Shown: positions 6,429 to 14,636 of the stretch, piece after piece
How positions within the stretch are numbered: the stretch's first letter is position 1
Layout of the letters: the number at the start of each line of letters is the position of its first letter
Source of the DNA: UBA9980 sp964436235
GTDB lineage: Bacteria > Muiribacteriota > UBA9980
Length of the DNA stretch: 18,677 nt
Direction of reading: 5' to 3'
NCBI GenBank assembly: GCA_964436235.1
Contig: CAYTCW010000086.1
Span: 1 to 18,677 of the forward strand
Notes under the pieces: model-generated
Told to the model about the DNA's origin: nothing
Seen by the model: only the letters and a program-made list of their open reading frames with translations
Databases searched by the model: none
Position numbers and translations under genes: made by a program

Positions 6429-8153
6429 ATGAAACAGTTTAAATGGATCATAAATTTCTGGAGGCCCTATAAATTAAGGGCCGCGTTAATAATATTTTTA
6501 ACTTTCGTGTATGGCGGCTTCGCTATATGTTATCCTCTGATATTTAAATTTATAATTGACAGCTTAAATGCCGACGCTCAAACGGGCGCAGTCACTAAAT
6601 TCGTGCTCACGCTCTTTGCGGCCGGTACGCTTATGGCCGTCACTTATATGCTGCTGCAGCGAAACAGGCTTATGATGAATCTGACTCTTGAAAAAGATAT
6701 CAGAAATAAAACATTCGATTACCTGACGAAATTCGGCAGTAATTTTTATCAGAAGTTCAGTACGGGCGATATAGTAACAAGGCTCATGGACGAGCTCGAA
6801 CAGCTCTGCCATCTGTCGTCTTCAGGTATTTTCAGGCTGCTGCAGGTTATACTGACGCTTGTTTTTACCATAGGCGTTTTAATGGCGCTTAATATTAAAC
6901 TTACTTTGTTTTCAACGCTTCCGTTAGTGATGGTATTCGCGTTTTATATAGTCTGCGATAAGGATTTTTTCACTAAATCGCGCGCTATGCGCGACGCGGT
7001 ATCGGCAGTTAACGACGCCATCGAAACCTGTTTTTCCGGAATAACCGTAGTTAAATCATACTGCTGCGAGTCTTATCAGAACCGTTACTTCGGCGGCGTT
7101 ATGCAAAAACGGCGGTCGAGCGAGCTGGCGTTAATTAAGCTCGAGCAGAAAATGGAATTGATATACGGTTTTATGAGTCAGGTCGGAATGTTTGTAATAG
7201 TATTTTACGGCGGAATAATGGTTATTAATAAAGAGATAACGCTCGGCACCTTCGTGGCGTTTTCAAACTATATAATGGTGCTTGCCGGCCCGCTTATGGA
7301 GCTCGGCTGGTTTTTAATGTCGTTTAGAAAAGGATTCGTAACCGTTGACAGGCTTATGGAGGTCGAAGGCGAAACGCCGCAGGTAATTGAATGCGACGCT
7401 CCGGCCGACGCCGATTTTAAATCGGCGCCCGGCGAAAAACTCGTGGAATTTTCAGGCGTTTCATTCTCCTATGGCGATGAATTCAGTTTGAAAAACCTTT
7501 CATTCGATATCAAACGCGGCGAAAAAATTGCGCTGGCCGGCGGTTTTGGCTCCGGCAAATCCAGCGTGCTCAAACTTATTATGAGATTTTTCGACGCGCC
7601 CGATGGCGAATTGAAGATAGCCGGCGTTAATATTAAAAATTTAAGATTAAAAAGCGTTCGCGATAAAATCGGTTATGTGCCGCAGGATTGTTATTTATTT
7701 TCCGATACGATATTCGAAAATATAGCATTCGGCAGGCCGCATACGCCTGATGAACTTGAAACGGCGCTTGCGGCAGCTCAGTTGAACGACACTATAACAA
7801 CTTTCAGGCGCGGGTTAGACGAGGAAATAGGAATCAGGGGACTCTCGCTTTCGGGCGGGCAGAAGCAAAGGGTGTCTATCGCCCGCGCGCTTTTGAAATC
7901 GCCTGAGCTTCTTCTTCTCGACGACGCCACTTCGAGCTTAGATAATAAAACTGAAGATAGTTTCTGGGACAGTATTTCAGAAAAATATCCCGGCGTGACG
8001 GTTGTTTTCGCATCGCATCGCATTAATACGATTAAACGCGCCGACCGCGTGCTTTTGCTCGATAACGGCGTTATAACCGCGAGCGGCAGTTTTGGCAGTT
8101 TAATTCAGGATTCGGCGGCTTTTAAAAAATTGCTGCAGAGTGAAAAATGTTAG
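6429..8153 (+). CDS. ABC exporter half-transporter, BmrC/YheI-like subunit with degenerate Walker B
   Basis: A 574-aa partner of the preceding subunit, starting 15 bases after its stop with the ribosome binding site AAGGCGGTG (6412-6420). Six membrane segments occupy residues 17-292. The NBD has Walker A GGFGSGKS (371-378), Q-loop Gln419, canonical signature LSGGQ (474-478), D-loop SSLD and switch His530. Walker B reads LLLLDD, so Asp499 replaces the catalytic Glu. This loss, together with the altered signature of the partner, falls in the same composite ATP site, while the other site keeps Glu537 and LSGGQ. That complementarity is strong evidence that the two products form an obligate heterodimer in the inner membrane. 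There is no extra domain, and the length is typical for YheI-type subunits. Confidence 0.96.
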   Translation: MKQFKWIINFWRPYKLRAALIIFLTFVYGGFAICYPLIFKFIIDSLNADAQTGAVTKFVLTLFAAGTLMAVTYMLLQRNRLMMNLTLEKDIRNKTFDYLTKFGSNFYQKFSTGDIVTRLMDELEQLCHLSSSGIFRLLQVILTLVFTIGVLMALNIKLTLFSTLPLVMVFAFYIVCDKDFFTKSRAMRDAVSAVNDAIETCFSGITVVKSYCCESYQNRYFGGVMQKRRSSELALIKLEQKMELIYGFMSQVGMFVIVFYGGIMVINKEITLGTFVAFSNYIMVLAGPLMELGWFLMSFRKGFVTVDRLMEVEGETPQVIECDAPADADFKSAPGEKLVEFSGVSFSYGDEFSLKNLSFDIKRGEKIALAGGFGSGKSSVLKLIMRFFDAPDGELKIAGVNIKNLRLKSVRDKIGYVPQDCYLFSDTIFENIAFGRPHTPDELETALAAAQLNDTITTFRRGLDEEIGIRGLSLSGGQKQRVSIARALLKSPELLLLDDATSSLDNKTEDSFWDSISEKYPGVTVVFASHRINTIKRADRVLLLDNGVITASGSFGSLIQDSAAFKKLLQSEKC

Positions 8154-8238
8154 TGAATTTATATACGCGCCTTTATCAGGCGCTGAACCGGCCCGCGCGC
8201 AATGCGCCGGCCGAAGATTGAAAGGACGAATTACTACA

Positions 8239-9330
8239 TTGAATAATAAAATTAATTTAAAAGAATTAGGATGGAACGATTTTTTCGAGGCGGGCTTCTC
8301 GTCTTTAAACCCGGAACCCGGCTGTATAGCGGCCCGCGTTTCAGCGGAACACAAGGGCGTTTATAAAGTTTTATGCGAATACGGCGAACTTTCCGCGGAA
8401 ATCAGCGGCAGGCTTCGTTTTGACGCAGTTGGCCGCGCGGATTTTCCGGCCGTCGGCGATTTCGTTATAGTATTGCCGCGGCCCGGCGAGGGTTCTGCGA
8501 CTATCTGCGATATCCTTCCGAGACGCACTAAATTTTCGCGCGGCGCCTGTGCTCAATATGGCGATGAGCAGATAATAGCGGCAAATGTCGATATGGTATT
8601 TATCGTAACTTCGCTTAACGCCGATTTTAATATGCGCCGCGTGGAGCGATATCTCACTCTTGCTTATGAAAGCGGCTCTAAACCGGTCGTTATTTTAAGC
8701 AAGGCGGATCTATGCACCGATATCGAGGCCGCTATCGCCGCCGCTGAATTATCATCTCAGGGCGCCGACATCGCAGCAGTAAGCGCCGTTTCCGGGTACG
8801 GCTTCGATAAGCTCGATAAGTTTTTAAAGCCGTATATGACCGTTTCGTTTTTAGGCTCGTCGGGCGTCGGTAAATCAAGCATATTAAACCGCCTGCTCGG
8901 GCGCGAGGCGCAAAAAGTTAATGAGATAAGGGAATTCGACGATCGCGGCAGGCATACCACGACGCATCGCGAGTTATTCGTTCTCGATTGCGGCGCTTTA
9001 GTAATCGACACCCCCGGAATGCGCGAGCTGCGCCTTGTCGAAAGCGGCGACGGCCTCGCGGATGCTTTCACCGATATCGAAGCGGCCGCGTTTAATTGCC
9101 GCTATCGCGACTGCAAACATGAAAACGAGCCGGGCTGCGCGGTTAACGAAGCTATTTTAAACGGCACTATCGATAATAAGCGCTTAGTTAATTACAAAAA
9201 AATGCGGCGTGAAATCGAAATTTATGCAATCAGAAATAATGCCCGCCTGAAGCGGGAAGAGGAAAAGAAATGGAAGCAGATAGCTAAGTCTATCCGTAAT
9301 TACTCGAAGGAAAACAGGTTTAAAAGTTAG
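8239..9330 (+). CDS. rsgA: small-subunit-dependent ribosome assembly GTPase RsgA
   Basis: RsgA is a circularly permuted GTPase that acts late in 30S subunit maturation. This 363-aa copy shows an N-terminal OB-fold (about 25-90), then the permuted motif order G4 LSKAD (153-157), G1 GSSGVGKSS (206-214), G2 TTTH (240-243) and G3 DTPG (257-260). The zinc-binding site Cys287, Cys292, His294, Cys300 lies near the C-terminus, followed by a basic helix. The frame is open back to a GTG at 8140 inside the ABC gene. The family's usual N-terminal LGWN-FF motif sits just after a TTG at 8239, preceded by AAAGGA, so I start there; the extra 33 residues upstream look non-coding and hold two GC-rich dyads (8167-8183 and 8188-8210). 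It is a housekeeping gene probably co-transcribed with the ABC pair by position only. Confidence 0.95.
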   Translation: MNNKINLKELGWNDFFEAGFSSLNPEPGCIAARVSAEHKGVYKVLCEYGELSAEISGRLRFDAVGRADFPAVGDFVIVLPRPGEGSATICDILPRRTKFSRGACAQYGDEQIIAANVDMVFIVTSLNADFNMRRVERYLTLAYESGSKPVVILSKADLCTDIEAAIAAAELSSQGADIAAVSAVSGYGFDKLDKFLKPYMTVSFLGSSGVGKSSILNRLLGREAQKVNEIREFDDRGRHTTTHRELFVLDCGALVIDTPGMRELRLVESGDGLADAFTDIEAAAFNCRYRDCKHENEPGCAVNEAILNGTIDNKRLVNYKKMRREIEIYAIRNNARLKREEEKKWKQIAKSIRNYSKENRFKS

Positions 9331-9377
9331 AATGAGTATTATTTTAAATCTGTAAATATTCCCTTAATATAACTACT

Positions 9378-9412
9378 AATGCCGGCTTTAAAGTTAAGCC
9401 GGCATTTGTTAA
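9378..9412 (+). terminator. intrinsic terminator after rsgA
   Basis: AATGCCGGCTT (9378-9388) and AAGCCGGCATT (9396-9406) form a perfect 11-bp stem with a 7-nt loop, followed by a short, imperfect U-tract (TTTGTT). It ends the plus-strand block that begins at 3958 and separates it from the accessory region. Confidence 0.75.
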
Positions 9413-9618
9413 TTAAGCGGTATTATTATTTTTTTTCTCTAACTATCGATTGAATCGATATATATAACGCACCTCCCCCTCAAAACGCGCCCCCAGCTCC
9501 GGCAACCAACTCTAAAAATCTTCTCACCCATACTATTTTAGTTTATAAGAGGTAAACAAGTTTAACCTAAACTCAACTAACACAACCGTTTTACTCATGT
9601 TAACGGCAAAAAAATAAA
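9413..9618. other. intergenic spacer with a 17-bp palindrome and a C-rich tract
   Basis: No gene is seen. TATCGATT (9444-9451), one G, and AATCGATA (9453-9460) form a perfect palindrome. A C-rich stretch follows (about 9471-9500, with runs of five C). The palindrome lies about 160 bp before the next promoter, so a regulatory role is uncertain. Confidence 0.5.
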
Positions 9619-9647
9619 TTGACAAATTATTAATTTTCGATTATGAT
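9619..9647 (+). promoter_or_regulatory. promoter of the 861-aa secreted peptidase-like gene
   Basis: TTGACA (9619-9624), a 17-nt spacer and TATGAT (9642-9647) give a near-consensus sigma70-type promoter, with the start point expected about 35 bases before the ATG. The ribosome binding site AAGGAG lies at 9678-9683. It has the same architecture as the promoters of the housekeeping genes here. Confidence 0.85.
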
Positions 9648-9687
9648 TACAGCATAATATTTTTATTATTCTAATTTAAGGAGCGTT

Positions 9688-12273
9688 ATGTTGAAAACAC
9701 CTTATTTATCTATAAATCAAAGGTTTCTATTGTTTATTATAGGGATTCTGCTTTTTAGTCTTAATCAAACAGCCAACGCTGAAGGGCTTTCCGGGTTAAA
9801 AGATATACTGAACAAAGGAAAGATAAACAAGAATAACGCTCCGGACGTGCCAATCATTCCAGATACCGGTGAATCTTCCAATGATTTAACGCCCGTCAAA
9901 AACAAGCGTATTATCGATGATAACGTTAAAACCCCTGAATTTACTTTTGTTAATAAAAATCGCCTTGAAGGTAAAGCAAATTTAACTAAAAATAAAAAAG
10001 AAACATCCGAAAAATTTAATAAAGATTTAATAAACGACTGCAACAAAATGTTGGCTTCATTAAAATCGACCAAAAAGAAAAAAACAGGGCCAGTGATTGC
10101 GGCTGTCAGAATCGAAGACGACTTAGATGGTTCTATCCCCTCACAATTGCCGGAAGATTTTTTAATAAACATAGATACCGATGAATTAGCTATAAGAACC
10201 GATATAAAAAATCTTTACGATTCTTTCGAATCCTTATCTTTAGTTGATTTTAATAAAACATGTGAATCGCTTCTTTTTCGTTATAGAAATTCAAGAGCGG
10301 ACATATGTCATCTTATATCGTTAATAAAATCAGACGCGCAGTTAAAGAAAGACCCGAATTCCGCACTGGAAAAGCAGACAATTCGCAAATTAATATGGCC
10401 GACTCATTATAACCCTATTCCACCATATCCCAGCTTTGACTTTTTTTCGTTGTATGAGCAATACCTAAAAATAAACCGTGATACCAGTTTCGGCAATGAG
10501 CTTACTAAGTTCGTTAATAAAGAAGCGGATATACGTTTAAACAAAATCAAAAAAGCGAACGATAATATTTTTCCAGCAATAAACAATGAAATTAAATCTT
10601 TAAATAAATTAAAAGCCGATTATGAAGCGTATATAAAAAAACTCCTATCGCTTAAACATATAGTCCCGGGTTCCACTTCTCAATATGAAAACAATCCCGA
10701 TTATCTACAAAGAGTAATGAAATATGCTATAGACGATATTAAATCTTACTATTTGAAAATCAGTCAGGCTTATATAAAAATAGCCATAGTTCTTAATGCC
10801 GCCGGTCAATGGGAAGAATCTTTAAAATTAACGGAAGAATATAAAGATTATTTCGATAAAAACATGCCTTATAAATTCACTATAAAATTTGCCGGCCAAT
10901 TCGATTATGACGCCGCGGCTAATTCCGGAAATTTAGGAAACCTGAAAATAATAGAAGGCGATTTACTCATAAATAAAGATAACTTGCTATGGGGCAAAAA
11001 ACGAATGGATCAGGCCGCTTTTGAGTGCGTGTCAAGACTGAGCCTCCAAAATGTTACCGATCAGCTTAACAGCGAAGAATTTAGAAATAAAATAATAAAA
11101 TTTGCCGAAACTAATATTACCGATCCGGCGGAAATCGAAGAATATAAAATAGAACCAAAAATTGAGAGAATATACTTTACTGAAAGCGAATATTCGAGCC
11201 CGATTAATCCTAAAAAAATATTCGATGCAGATGAAAGAATTTGCGTTAAAGTCGTATTAAATACTTACAATCGATTTTACCAGCGCCCTATAGAAGTTAC
11301 ATTAAAAAGCTCAGAATCCGGCCGAAATAAAATCGTTAAAACAACTCCCCGGCGAGGCGACGGTTTACCTTACGCCCTTTTTCAACCGAATGAAACTAAT
11401 GACCCCGAAGATAAAACAAAAAATTTGATAAATACTGGAAAAGATTCTCAAATGGATAGTGTTGCTGTTGCAGAAGCAGCACACCTATTATATAATATTG
11501 GCCAAATTTATAATAGTACATATTTTAAAAAGCGTTTGGGATATGGAGATTTTAAACAAACAACACATGATATAATAAATAATCATTTTAAATTGTCAAT
11601 TCCATTTTTAAAATCTGGTGGTGTAGAACTTATAAATTGTACAGATGACAATATAAAATCGGTATTATTAGTAAGAAATCAAGCAGATGTAGTTGTAATT
11701 GCCGGTCACGGAAATGAAAGAACAGGAAGTATCGGAATGGAGGATAAAGGGAGTTTAGATGATGTTATAATAAGGCCTATAAAAGATGTAGACGCTTATA
11801 ATGCCTCTATAGGTCATCATAAGATATATGGCTTGTTAAGAAACGATGGCACATCCGAGTACGATGAAGATGTAGACGTTCTAATATTATCTGGATGTTC
11901 TATTCTGGCCATGGATAAAAATATTATTGCATGGCATAGGGTTTTACCCGACGGATTAATACTTAGCTACAACGGACGAGTTAAGGCTTCATCAATCAAT
12001 AGCGTAATAGGTAAAATGGCTAATTTTTTTAATTCGTTTAACAACACAATTTCAAAACCGTTGGTTTTACAGAAATGGAAAGAATATAACTTACAAGAAA
12101 TTATTGGTTTCACATCGATTTTTAGTAGCAGATATGATGGTATTCTTACATTTGCCTATGTAACCAATAATATTTGTGTACAACATTATCCATATCGTGT
12201 TCCATTTAATCAATATTTACCATATCCGCCAGGTAAAATTAAGATAATGCAAAGAATTTTAAAAATTAAATAA
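9688..12273 (+). CDS. secreted modular protein with C-terminal caspase-fold (clan CD) peptidase-like domain
   Basis: 861 aa. Residues 1-31 are a signal peptide (core FLLFIIGILLFSL, cleavage after ANA). A charged, low-complexity stretch follows (35-130), then a helical region (about 165-480) with a TPR-like helix pair near 352-390 and a probable beta-sandwich linker (490-570). The C-terminal module (about 580-861) carries the two hallmarks of clan CD Cys peptidases and CHAT-type domains: a hydrophobic strand ending in Gly-His-Gly (VVVIAGHG, His674) and, 63 residues later, a strand ending in LILSGC (Cys737). This dyad is the evidence; I cannot assign a family such as C11, C13, C25 or CHAT. Codon use is moderately GC-rich up to about 11400, then clearly AT-rich with Ala mostly GCA/GCT, suggesting the C-terminal module was acquired separately. 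The next gene starts 15 bases after the stop. Export to periplasm or surface is inferred. Confidence 0.85.
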   Translation: MLKTPYLSINQRFLLFIIGILLFSLNQTANAEGLSGLKDILNKGKINKNNAPDVPIIPDTGESSNDLTPVKNKRIIDDNVKTPEFTFVNKNRLEGKANLTKNKKETSEKFNKDLINDCNKMLASLKSTKKKKTGPVIAAVRIEDDLDGSIPSQLPEDFLINIDTDELAIRTDIKNLYDSFESLSLVDFNKTCESLLFRYRNSRADICHLISLIKSDAQLKKDPNSALEKQTIRKLIWPTHYNPIPPYPSFDFFSLYEQYLKINRDTSFGNELTKFVNKEADIRLNKIKKANDNIFPAINNEIKSLNKLKADYEAYIKKLLSLKHIVPGSTSQYENNPDYLQRVMKYAIDDIKSYYLKISQAYIKIAIVLNAAGQWEESLKLTEEYKDYFDKNMPYKFTIKFAGQFDYDAAANSGNLGNLKIIEGDLLINKDNLLWGKKRMDQAAFECVSRLSLQNVTDQLNSEEFRNKIIKFAETNITDPAEIEEYKIEPKIERIYFTESEYSSPINPKKIFDADERICVKVVLNTYNRFYQRPIEVTLKSSESGRNKIVKTTPRRGDGLPYALFQPNETNDPEDKTKNLINTGKDSQMDSVAVAEAAHLLYNIGQIYNSTYFKKRLGYGDFKQTTHDIINNHFKLSIPFLKSGGVELINCTDDNIKSVLLVRNQADVVVIAGHGNERTGSIGMEDKGSLDDVIIRPIKDVDAYNASIGHHKIYGLLRNDGTSEYDEDVDVLILSGCSILAMDKNIIAWHRVLPDGLILSYNGRVKASSINSVIGKMANFFNSFNNTISKPLVLQKWKEYNLQEIIGFTSIFSSRYDGILTFAYVTNNICVQHYPYRVPFNQYLPYPPGKIKIMQRILKIK
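10642..10761 (+). repeat. intact copy of a 120-bp segment duplicated at 14661-14780
   Basis: This part of the 861-aa gene (residues about 319-358) aligns without gaps to 14661-14780 at about 85% identity by my count. An exactly identical block of 52 bp lies at 10700-10751, matching 14719-14770. The second copy is a broken fragment. Confidence 0.9.
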
Positions 12274-12288
12274 AGAGGGTGTTTAGTA

Positions 12289-13149
12289 GTGAAAAACCTT
12301 ATTTTATTATTTACTTTTTGGTCAGTTTTATTTTGTTTTCCTGTATATGCACAAAATTCTTATGAAGAAACAATAAATCTAAAACTTAAAGATATATACG
12401 AAATTGTAAATACTCCTATCTATGAAAAAAATTATCTAGTAATTGATTACGCAATTGAAGTATTAAAAAAAGATTTAGGATCTATTGATTGTTATTTTGC
12501 ACTTTCAGGATTAAAAAATATTAAAATTGATGATAAAAATTTAATAAATAAATATACAAACTTGAAAAATAAATATTTTGGCGACATAGATAATCTTGAT
12601 GATGATTTTGCTGAGAAAATTGTATTGATTTCTATTTTGGGTAGCGGAATTGATGCTCAAACTGATGAAGATGCAGAAGCCACTGTTAACAGAATAATTG
12701 ATATATTAACCAAAAATTTGGATTCTATTAAAGATAGAAAAAAAGCGGCTATAATAAACTTGATGTTAACTCACGATAAAAATAAAACCATGTTTTATGT
12801 TGAAAAATTTTCGAAAAATTTTAGCGATCATCCGGCAGTACCTTTTATTTATTTGTGGAAGTATAAAGCAGATAAAAAGGATAGTACCAGTTATATTAAT
12901 GAAGTTAATGAATGGATTAAAAAATATGGTGAACTGTATACACCGTTGGGTTGGAAATATAAATTAGATGGATATTTCGATTTGGCAAATCACTATATTG
13001 AAATCAAAGAATATGAAAACTCCAAAGACATGATTAAAAAAATAATTAACGAATCCAAAGATTATTTAATAGGCGAACTTGCATTGACTTATGAAGGATT
13101 TATAAATGGAACTGTTGAAATAATAATTGGTGACGGTACTAATTTTTAG
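12289..13149 (+). CDS. secreted helical (TPR-like) protein, unknown function
   Basis: The 286-aa protein is not recognised. The start is a GTG with ribosome binding site AGAGGGTG (12274-12281). Residues 1-21 form a signal peptide with cleavage after VYA. The mature part is helix-rich with weak TPR-like pairs, clearest near residues 228-258 (YFDLANHYIEIKEYENSKDM). It contains no catalytic motif that I can see. It is tightly coupled to the peptidase-like gene (15-nt gap) and shares the AT-rich codon use of that gene's C-terminal module, so the two probably arrived together. By position and predicted location it is a candidate partner or immunity protein for the peptidase-like module; this is inference, and a scaffold or a substrate is equally possible. 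Confidence 0.75.
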   Translation: MKNLILLFTFWSVLFCFPVYAQNSYEETINLKLKDIYEIVNTPIYEKNYLVIDYAIEVLKKDLGSIDCYFALSGLKNIKIDDKNLINKYTNLKNKYFGDIDNLDDDFAEKIVLISILGSGIDAQTDEDAEATVNRIIDILTKNLDSIKDRKKAAIINLMLTHDKNKTMFYVEKFSKNFSDHPAVPFIYLWKYKADKKDSTSYINEVNEWIKKYGELYTPLGWKYKLDGYFDLANHYIEIKEYENSKDMIKKIINESKDYLIGELALTYEGFINGTVEIIIGDGTNF

Positions 13150-13274
13150 TTGTCTTTATATTAAAGTATATTGTTCTTGTAGTGTGCCAGTTTATGCCGT
13201 ATGTAGCTCGCTTTTACAATGACGAATTTCTTAATCAATGGATAAGCATTTAAACTTATGATAACCATAATTAT
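13150..13274 (+). other. short spacer with possible coding remnant
   Basis: The 125-bp gap has no promoter or ribosome binding site that I can identify for the next gene. One frame (13182-13253) reads VCQFMPYVARFYNDEFLNQW and then three residues to a stop. This looks protein-like but is too short to assign. It may be a relic left by insertion or deletion. Confidence 0.25.
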
Positions 13275-14339
13275 ATGAAAAAACTATTTTTTATAATTTT
13301 AGCAAGCATGTTATTTATTTTATTACCCTTATTTTTTTACGGTGATTTTGTGTCTGATAAGTCACTCACACTTATAACTTCGGAAAAAACCGTAATTACA
13401 GCCGTTTTAGATCAAGTAATCGATCCTTCTAAAAATTACTTATATTCTTCAGCAATGCAAATATCCTGGAATCAATTAGCAAATTTTTTTTTAAAAGAAA
13501 TCATAGAAATGGAAAATCAACCGAAATACATTGTAAAGTTAAATGAACATTTAAATGAACAGCCGAACATATCAGAAAATTCATATACAGCCATAGCGTG
13601 CACTGATAATATAGAATTAATTCAAAAAATCAAAAAAGAATTAAAAAATTATTTAAGCAATAATTTAATTCATCCCATAAATTTGGCTGGAATAATAGTT
13701 TATTCGAGCATTTATAGGGAATTAACTTTTGATAATAAATTTGAGTCCTTTAAATCTAAGTTTAAATTTTCAAGTACAGAAATTGAAATAAAATCTTTTG
13801 GAATTGAAAAATTTGAAGATACTGAATATCAAAAAAAATTAGTAACCCAAGTACTTATTCATTATTATGAACACGATAAACCTGGTCACAAATATTTTGT
13901 TTTTGAGTTAAAAACAAAATATTTAAAAGATTCAATTATAATTTCAAATTTTGTGCCGCAAGAAACAATGCAAAAATCCTTTGAATTTATCAACTCTAAA
14001 GTTATTTTGAATATGACCGCAGAGCAAGGTTACTTAAATTCTCTAATCATTCCCAAAATGAATTTCAATGTAATACATAGACATTACGATTTAATTAACA
14101 AAAATATCAAAAATAAAACACATAAGAATTTAATAATTTCTGATGTAATAACTAACATTCATTTCAAAATTGATGAAAGTAGCATAAAATTTCCTCCGTT
14201 TTTTGAATCGTTAGTATTGGCAAATGATCCAAAGCTTAATATTAATGGTCCATTTTTTATTTACTTAATTAGCAAGAAATGTAAAACACCATATTTTATG
14301 GCTTATATAGGTAACGACGAATTGCTTATAAAAAAATAA
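13275..14339 (+). CDS. secreted/anchored serpin-like protein
   Basis: 354 aa with an N-terminal hydrophobic signal or anchor (residues 3-22) and no lipobox Cys. Four segments match serpin landmarks in the right order: IIVYSSIYRELTFDNKFE (140-157), like the serpin NAIYFKG-W---F strand; IIPKMNFNVIHRHYDL (258-273), like the lPKF-ie-y-L segment; ITNIHFKIDESS (292-303), like the strand and hinge before the reactive loop; and NGPFFIYLISKKCKTPYFMA (324-343), like PFlFfIrd-kTgtiLFmG at the serpin C-terminus. The stretch from the hinge Glu301 to the PFF motif is near serpin length. The usual small-residue hinge (Gly-Thr-Glu-Ala) is absent, so suicide inhibition is doubtful. The start lacks a visible Shine-Dalgarno. 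Codon use is AT-rich like the two preceding features. Some serpins inhibit caspase-fold peptidases, so the context is suggestive. Confidence 0.6.
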   Translation: MKKLFFIILASMLFILLPLFFYGDFVSDKSLTLITSEKTVITAVLDQVIDPSKNYLYSSAMQISWNQLANFFLKEIIEMENQPKYIVKLNEHLNEQPNISENSYTAIACTDNIELIQKIKKELKNYLSNNLIHPINLAGIIVYSSIYRELTFDNKFESFKSKFKFSSTEIEIKSFGIEKFEDTEYQKKLVTQVLIHYYEHDKPGHKYFVFELKTKYLKDSIIISNFVPQETMQKSFEFINSKVILNMTAEQGYLNSLIIPKMNFNVIHRHYDLINKNIKNKTHKNLIISDVITNIHFKIDESSIKFPPFFESLVLANDPKLNINGPFFIYLISKKCKTPYFMAYIGNDELLIKK

Positions 14340-14587
14340 GGCAAGTCAAACAAGTTTGTGGTTTGCTCCACGAGGATAATAAAAACCTTAAATCACCATT
14401 TGGAAATTACAAACTATACTATGACTGTTATATGTCTTTAATTCGTGTTTATTTAAAAATAAACGATCTCGATAACGCCCAAAAATATCTTGAAAAGTTA
14501 AAACACGATGTACCGGATCATCTCGATATCAAACAGGCGGAAAGTGAAATCGCTACTTATATATCCAATAATCAATATTCCAAATAA
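14315..14587 (+). pseudogene. start-less TPR-like fragment
   Basis: The frame is open from 14315, overlapping the end of the serpin-like gene in another frame, to the stop at 14585-14587. The only early start is a TTG at 14363 without a ribosome binding site; an ATG in frame would give about 51 residues. The product has one good TPR unit (YMSLIRVYLKINDLDNAQKY) and a hydrophilic end. Its codons return to the local style (GCC, CTC, GCG, ATC), unlike the AT-rich genes before it. I read it as the 3' remnant of an older gene cut by arrival of the AT-rich segment, though a short translated protein cannot be excluded. Confidence 0.5.
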
Positions 14588-14636
14588 TAATACGGTCTTT
14601 TGTTTTTCTTGAAAATTTGTGCAAAAAACTCGATAA

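Noticed and set aside
8167..8210. GC-rich dyads between the second ABC gene and rsgA as a terminator
   Set aside because: No T-tract follows either stem; they may only affect folding of a polycistronic mRNA.
8140..8238. 33-residue N-terminal extension of RsgA from a GTG inside the ABC gene
   Set aside because: The extension looks non-coding, contains GC-rich dyads, and the family normally begins right before the LGWN-FF motif, as with the TTG at 8239.
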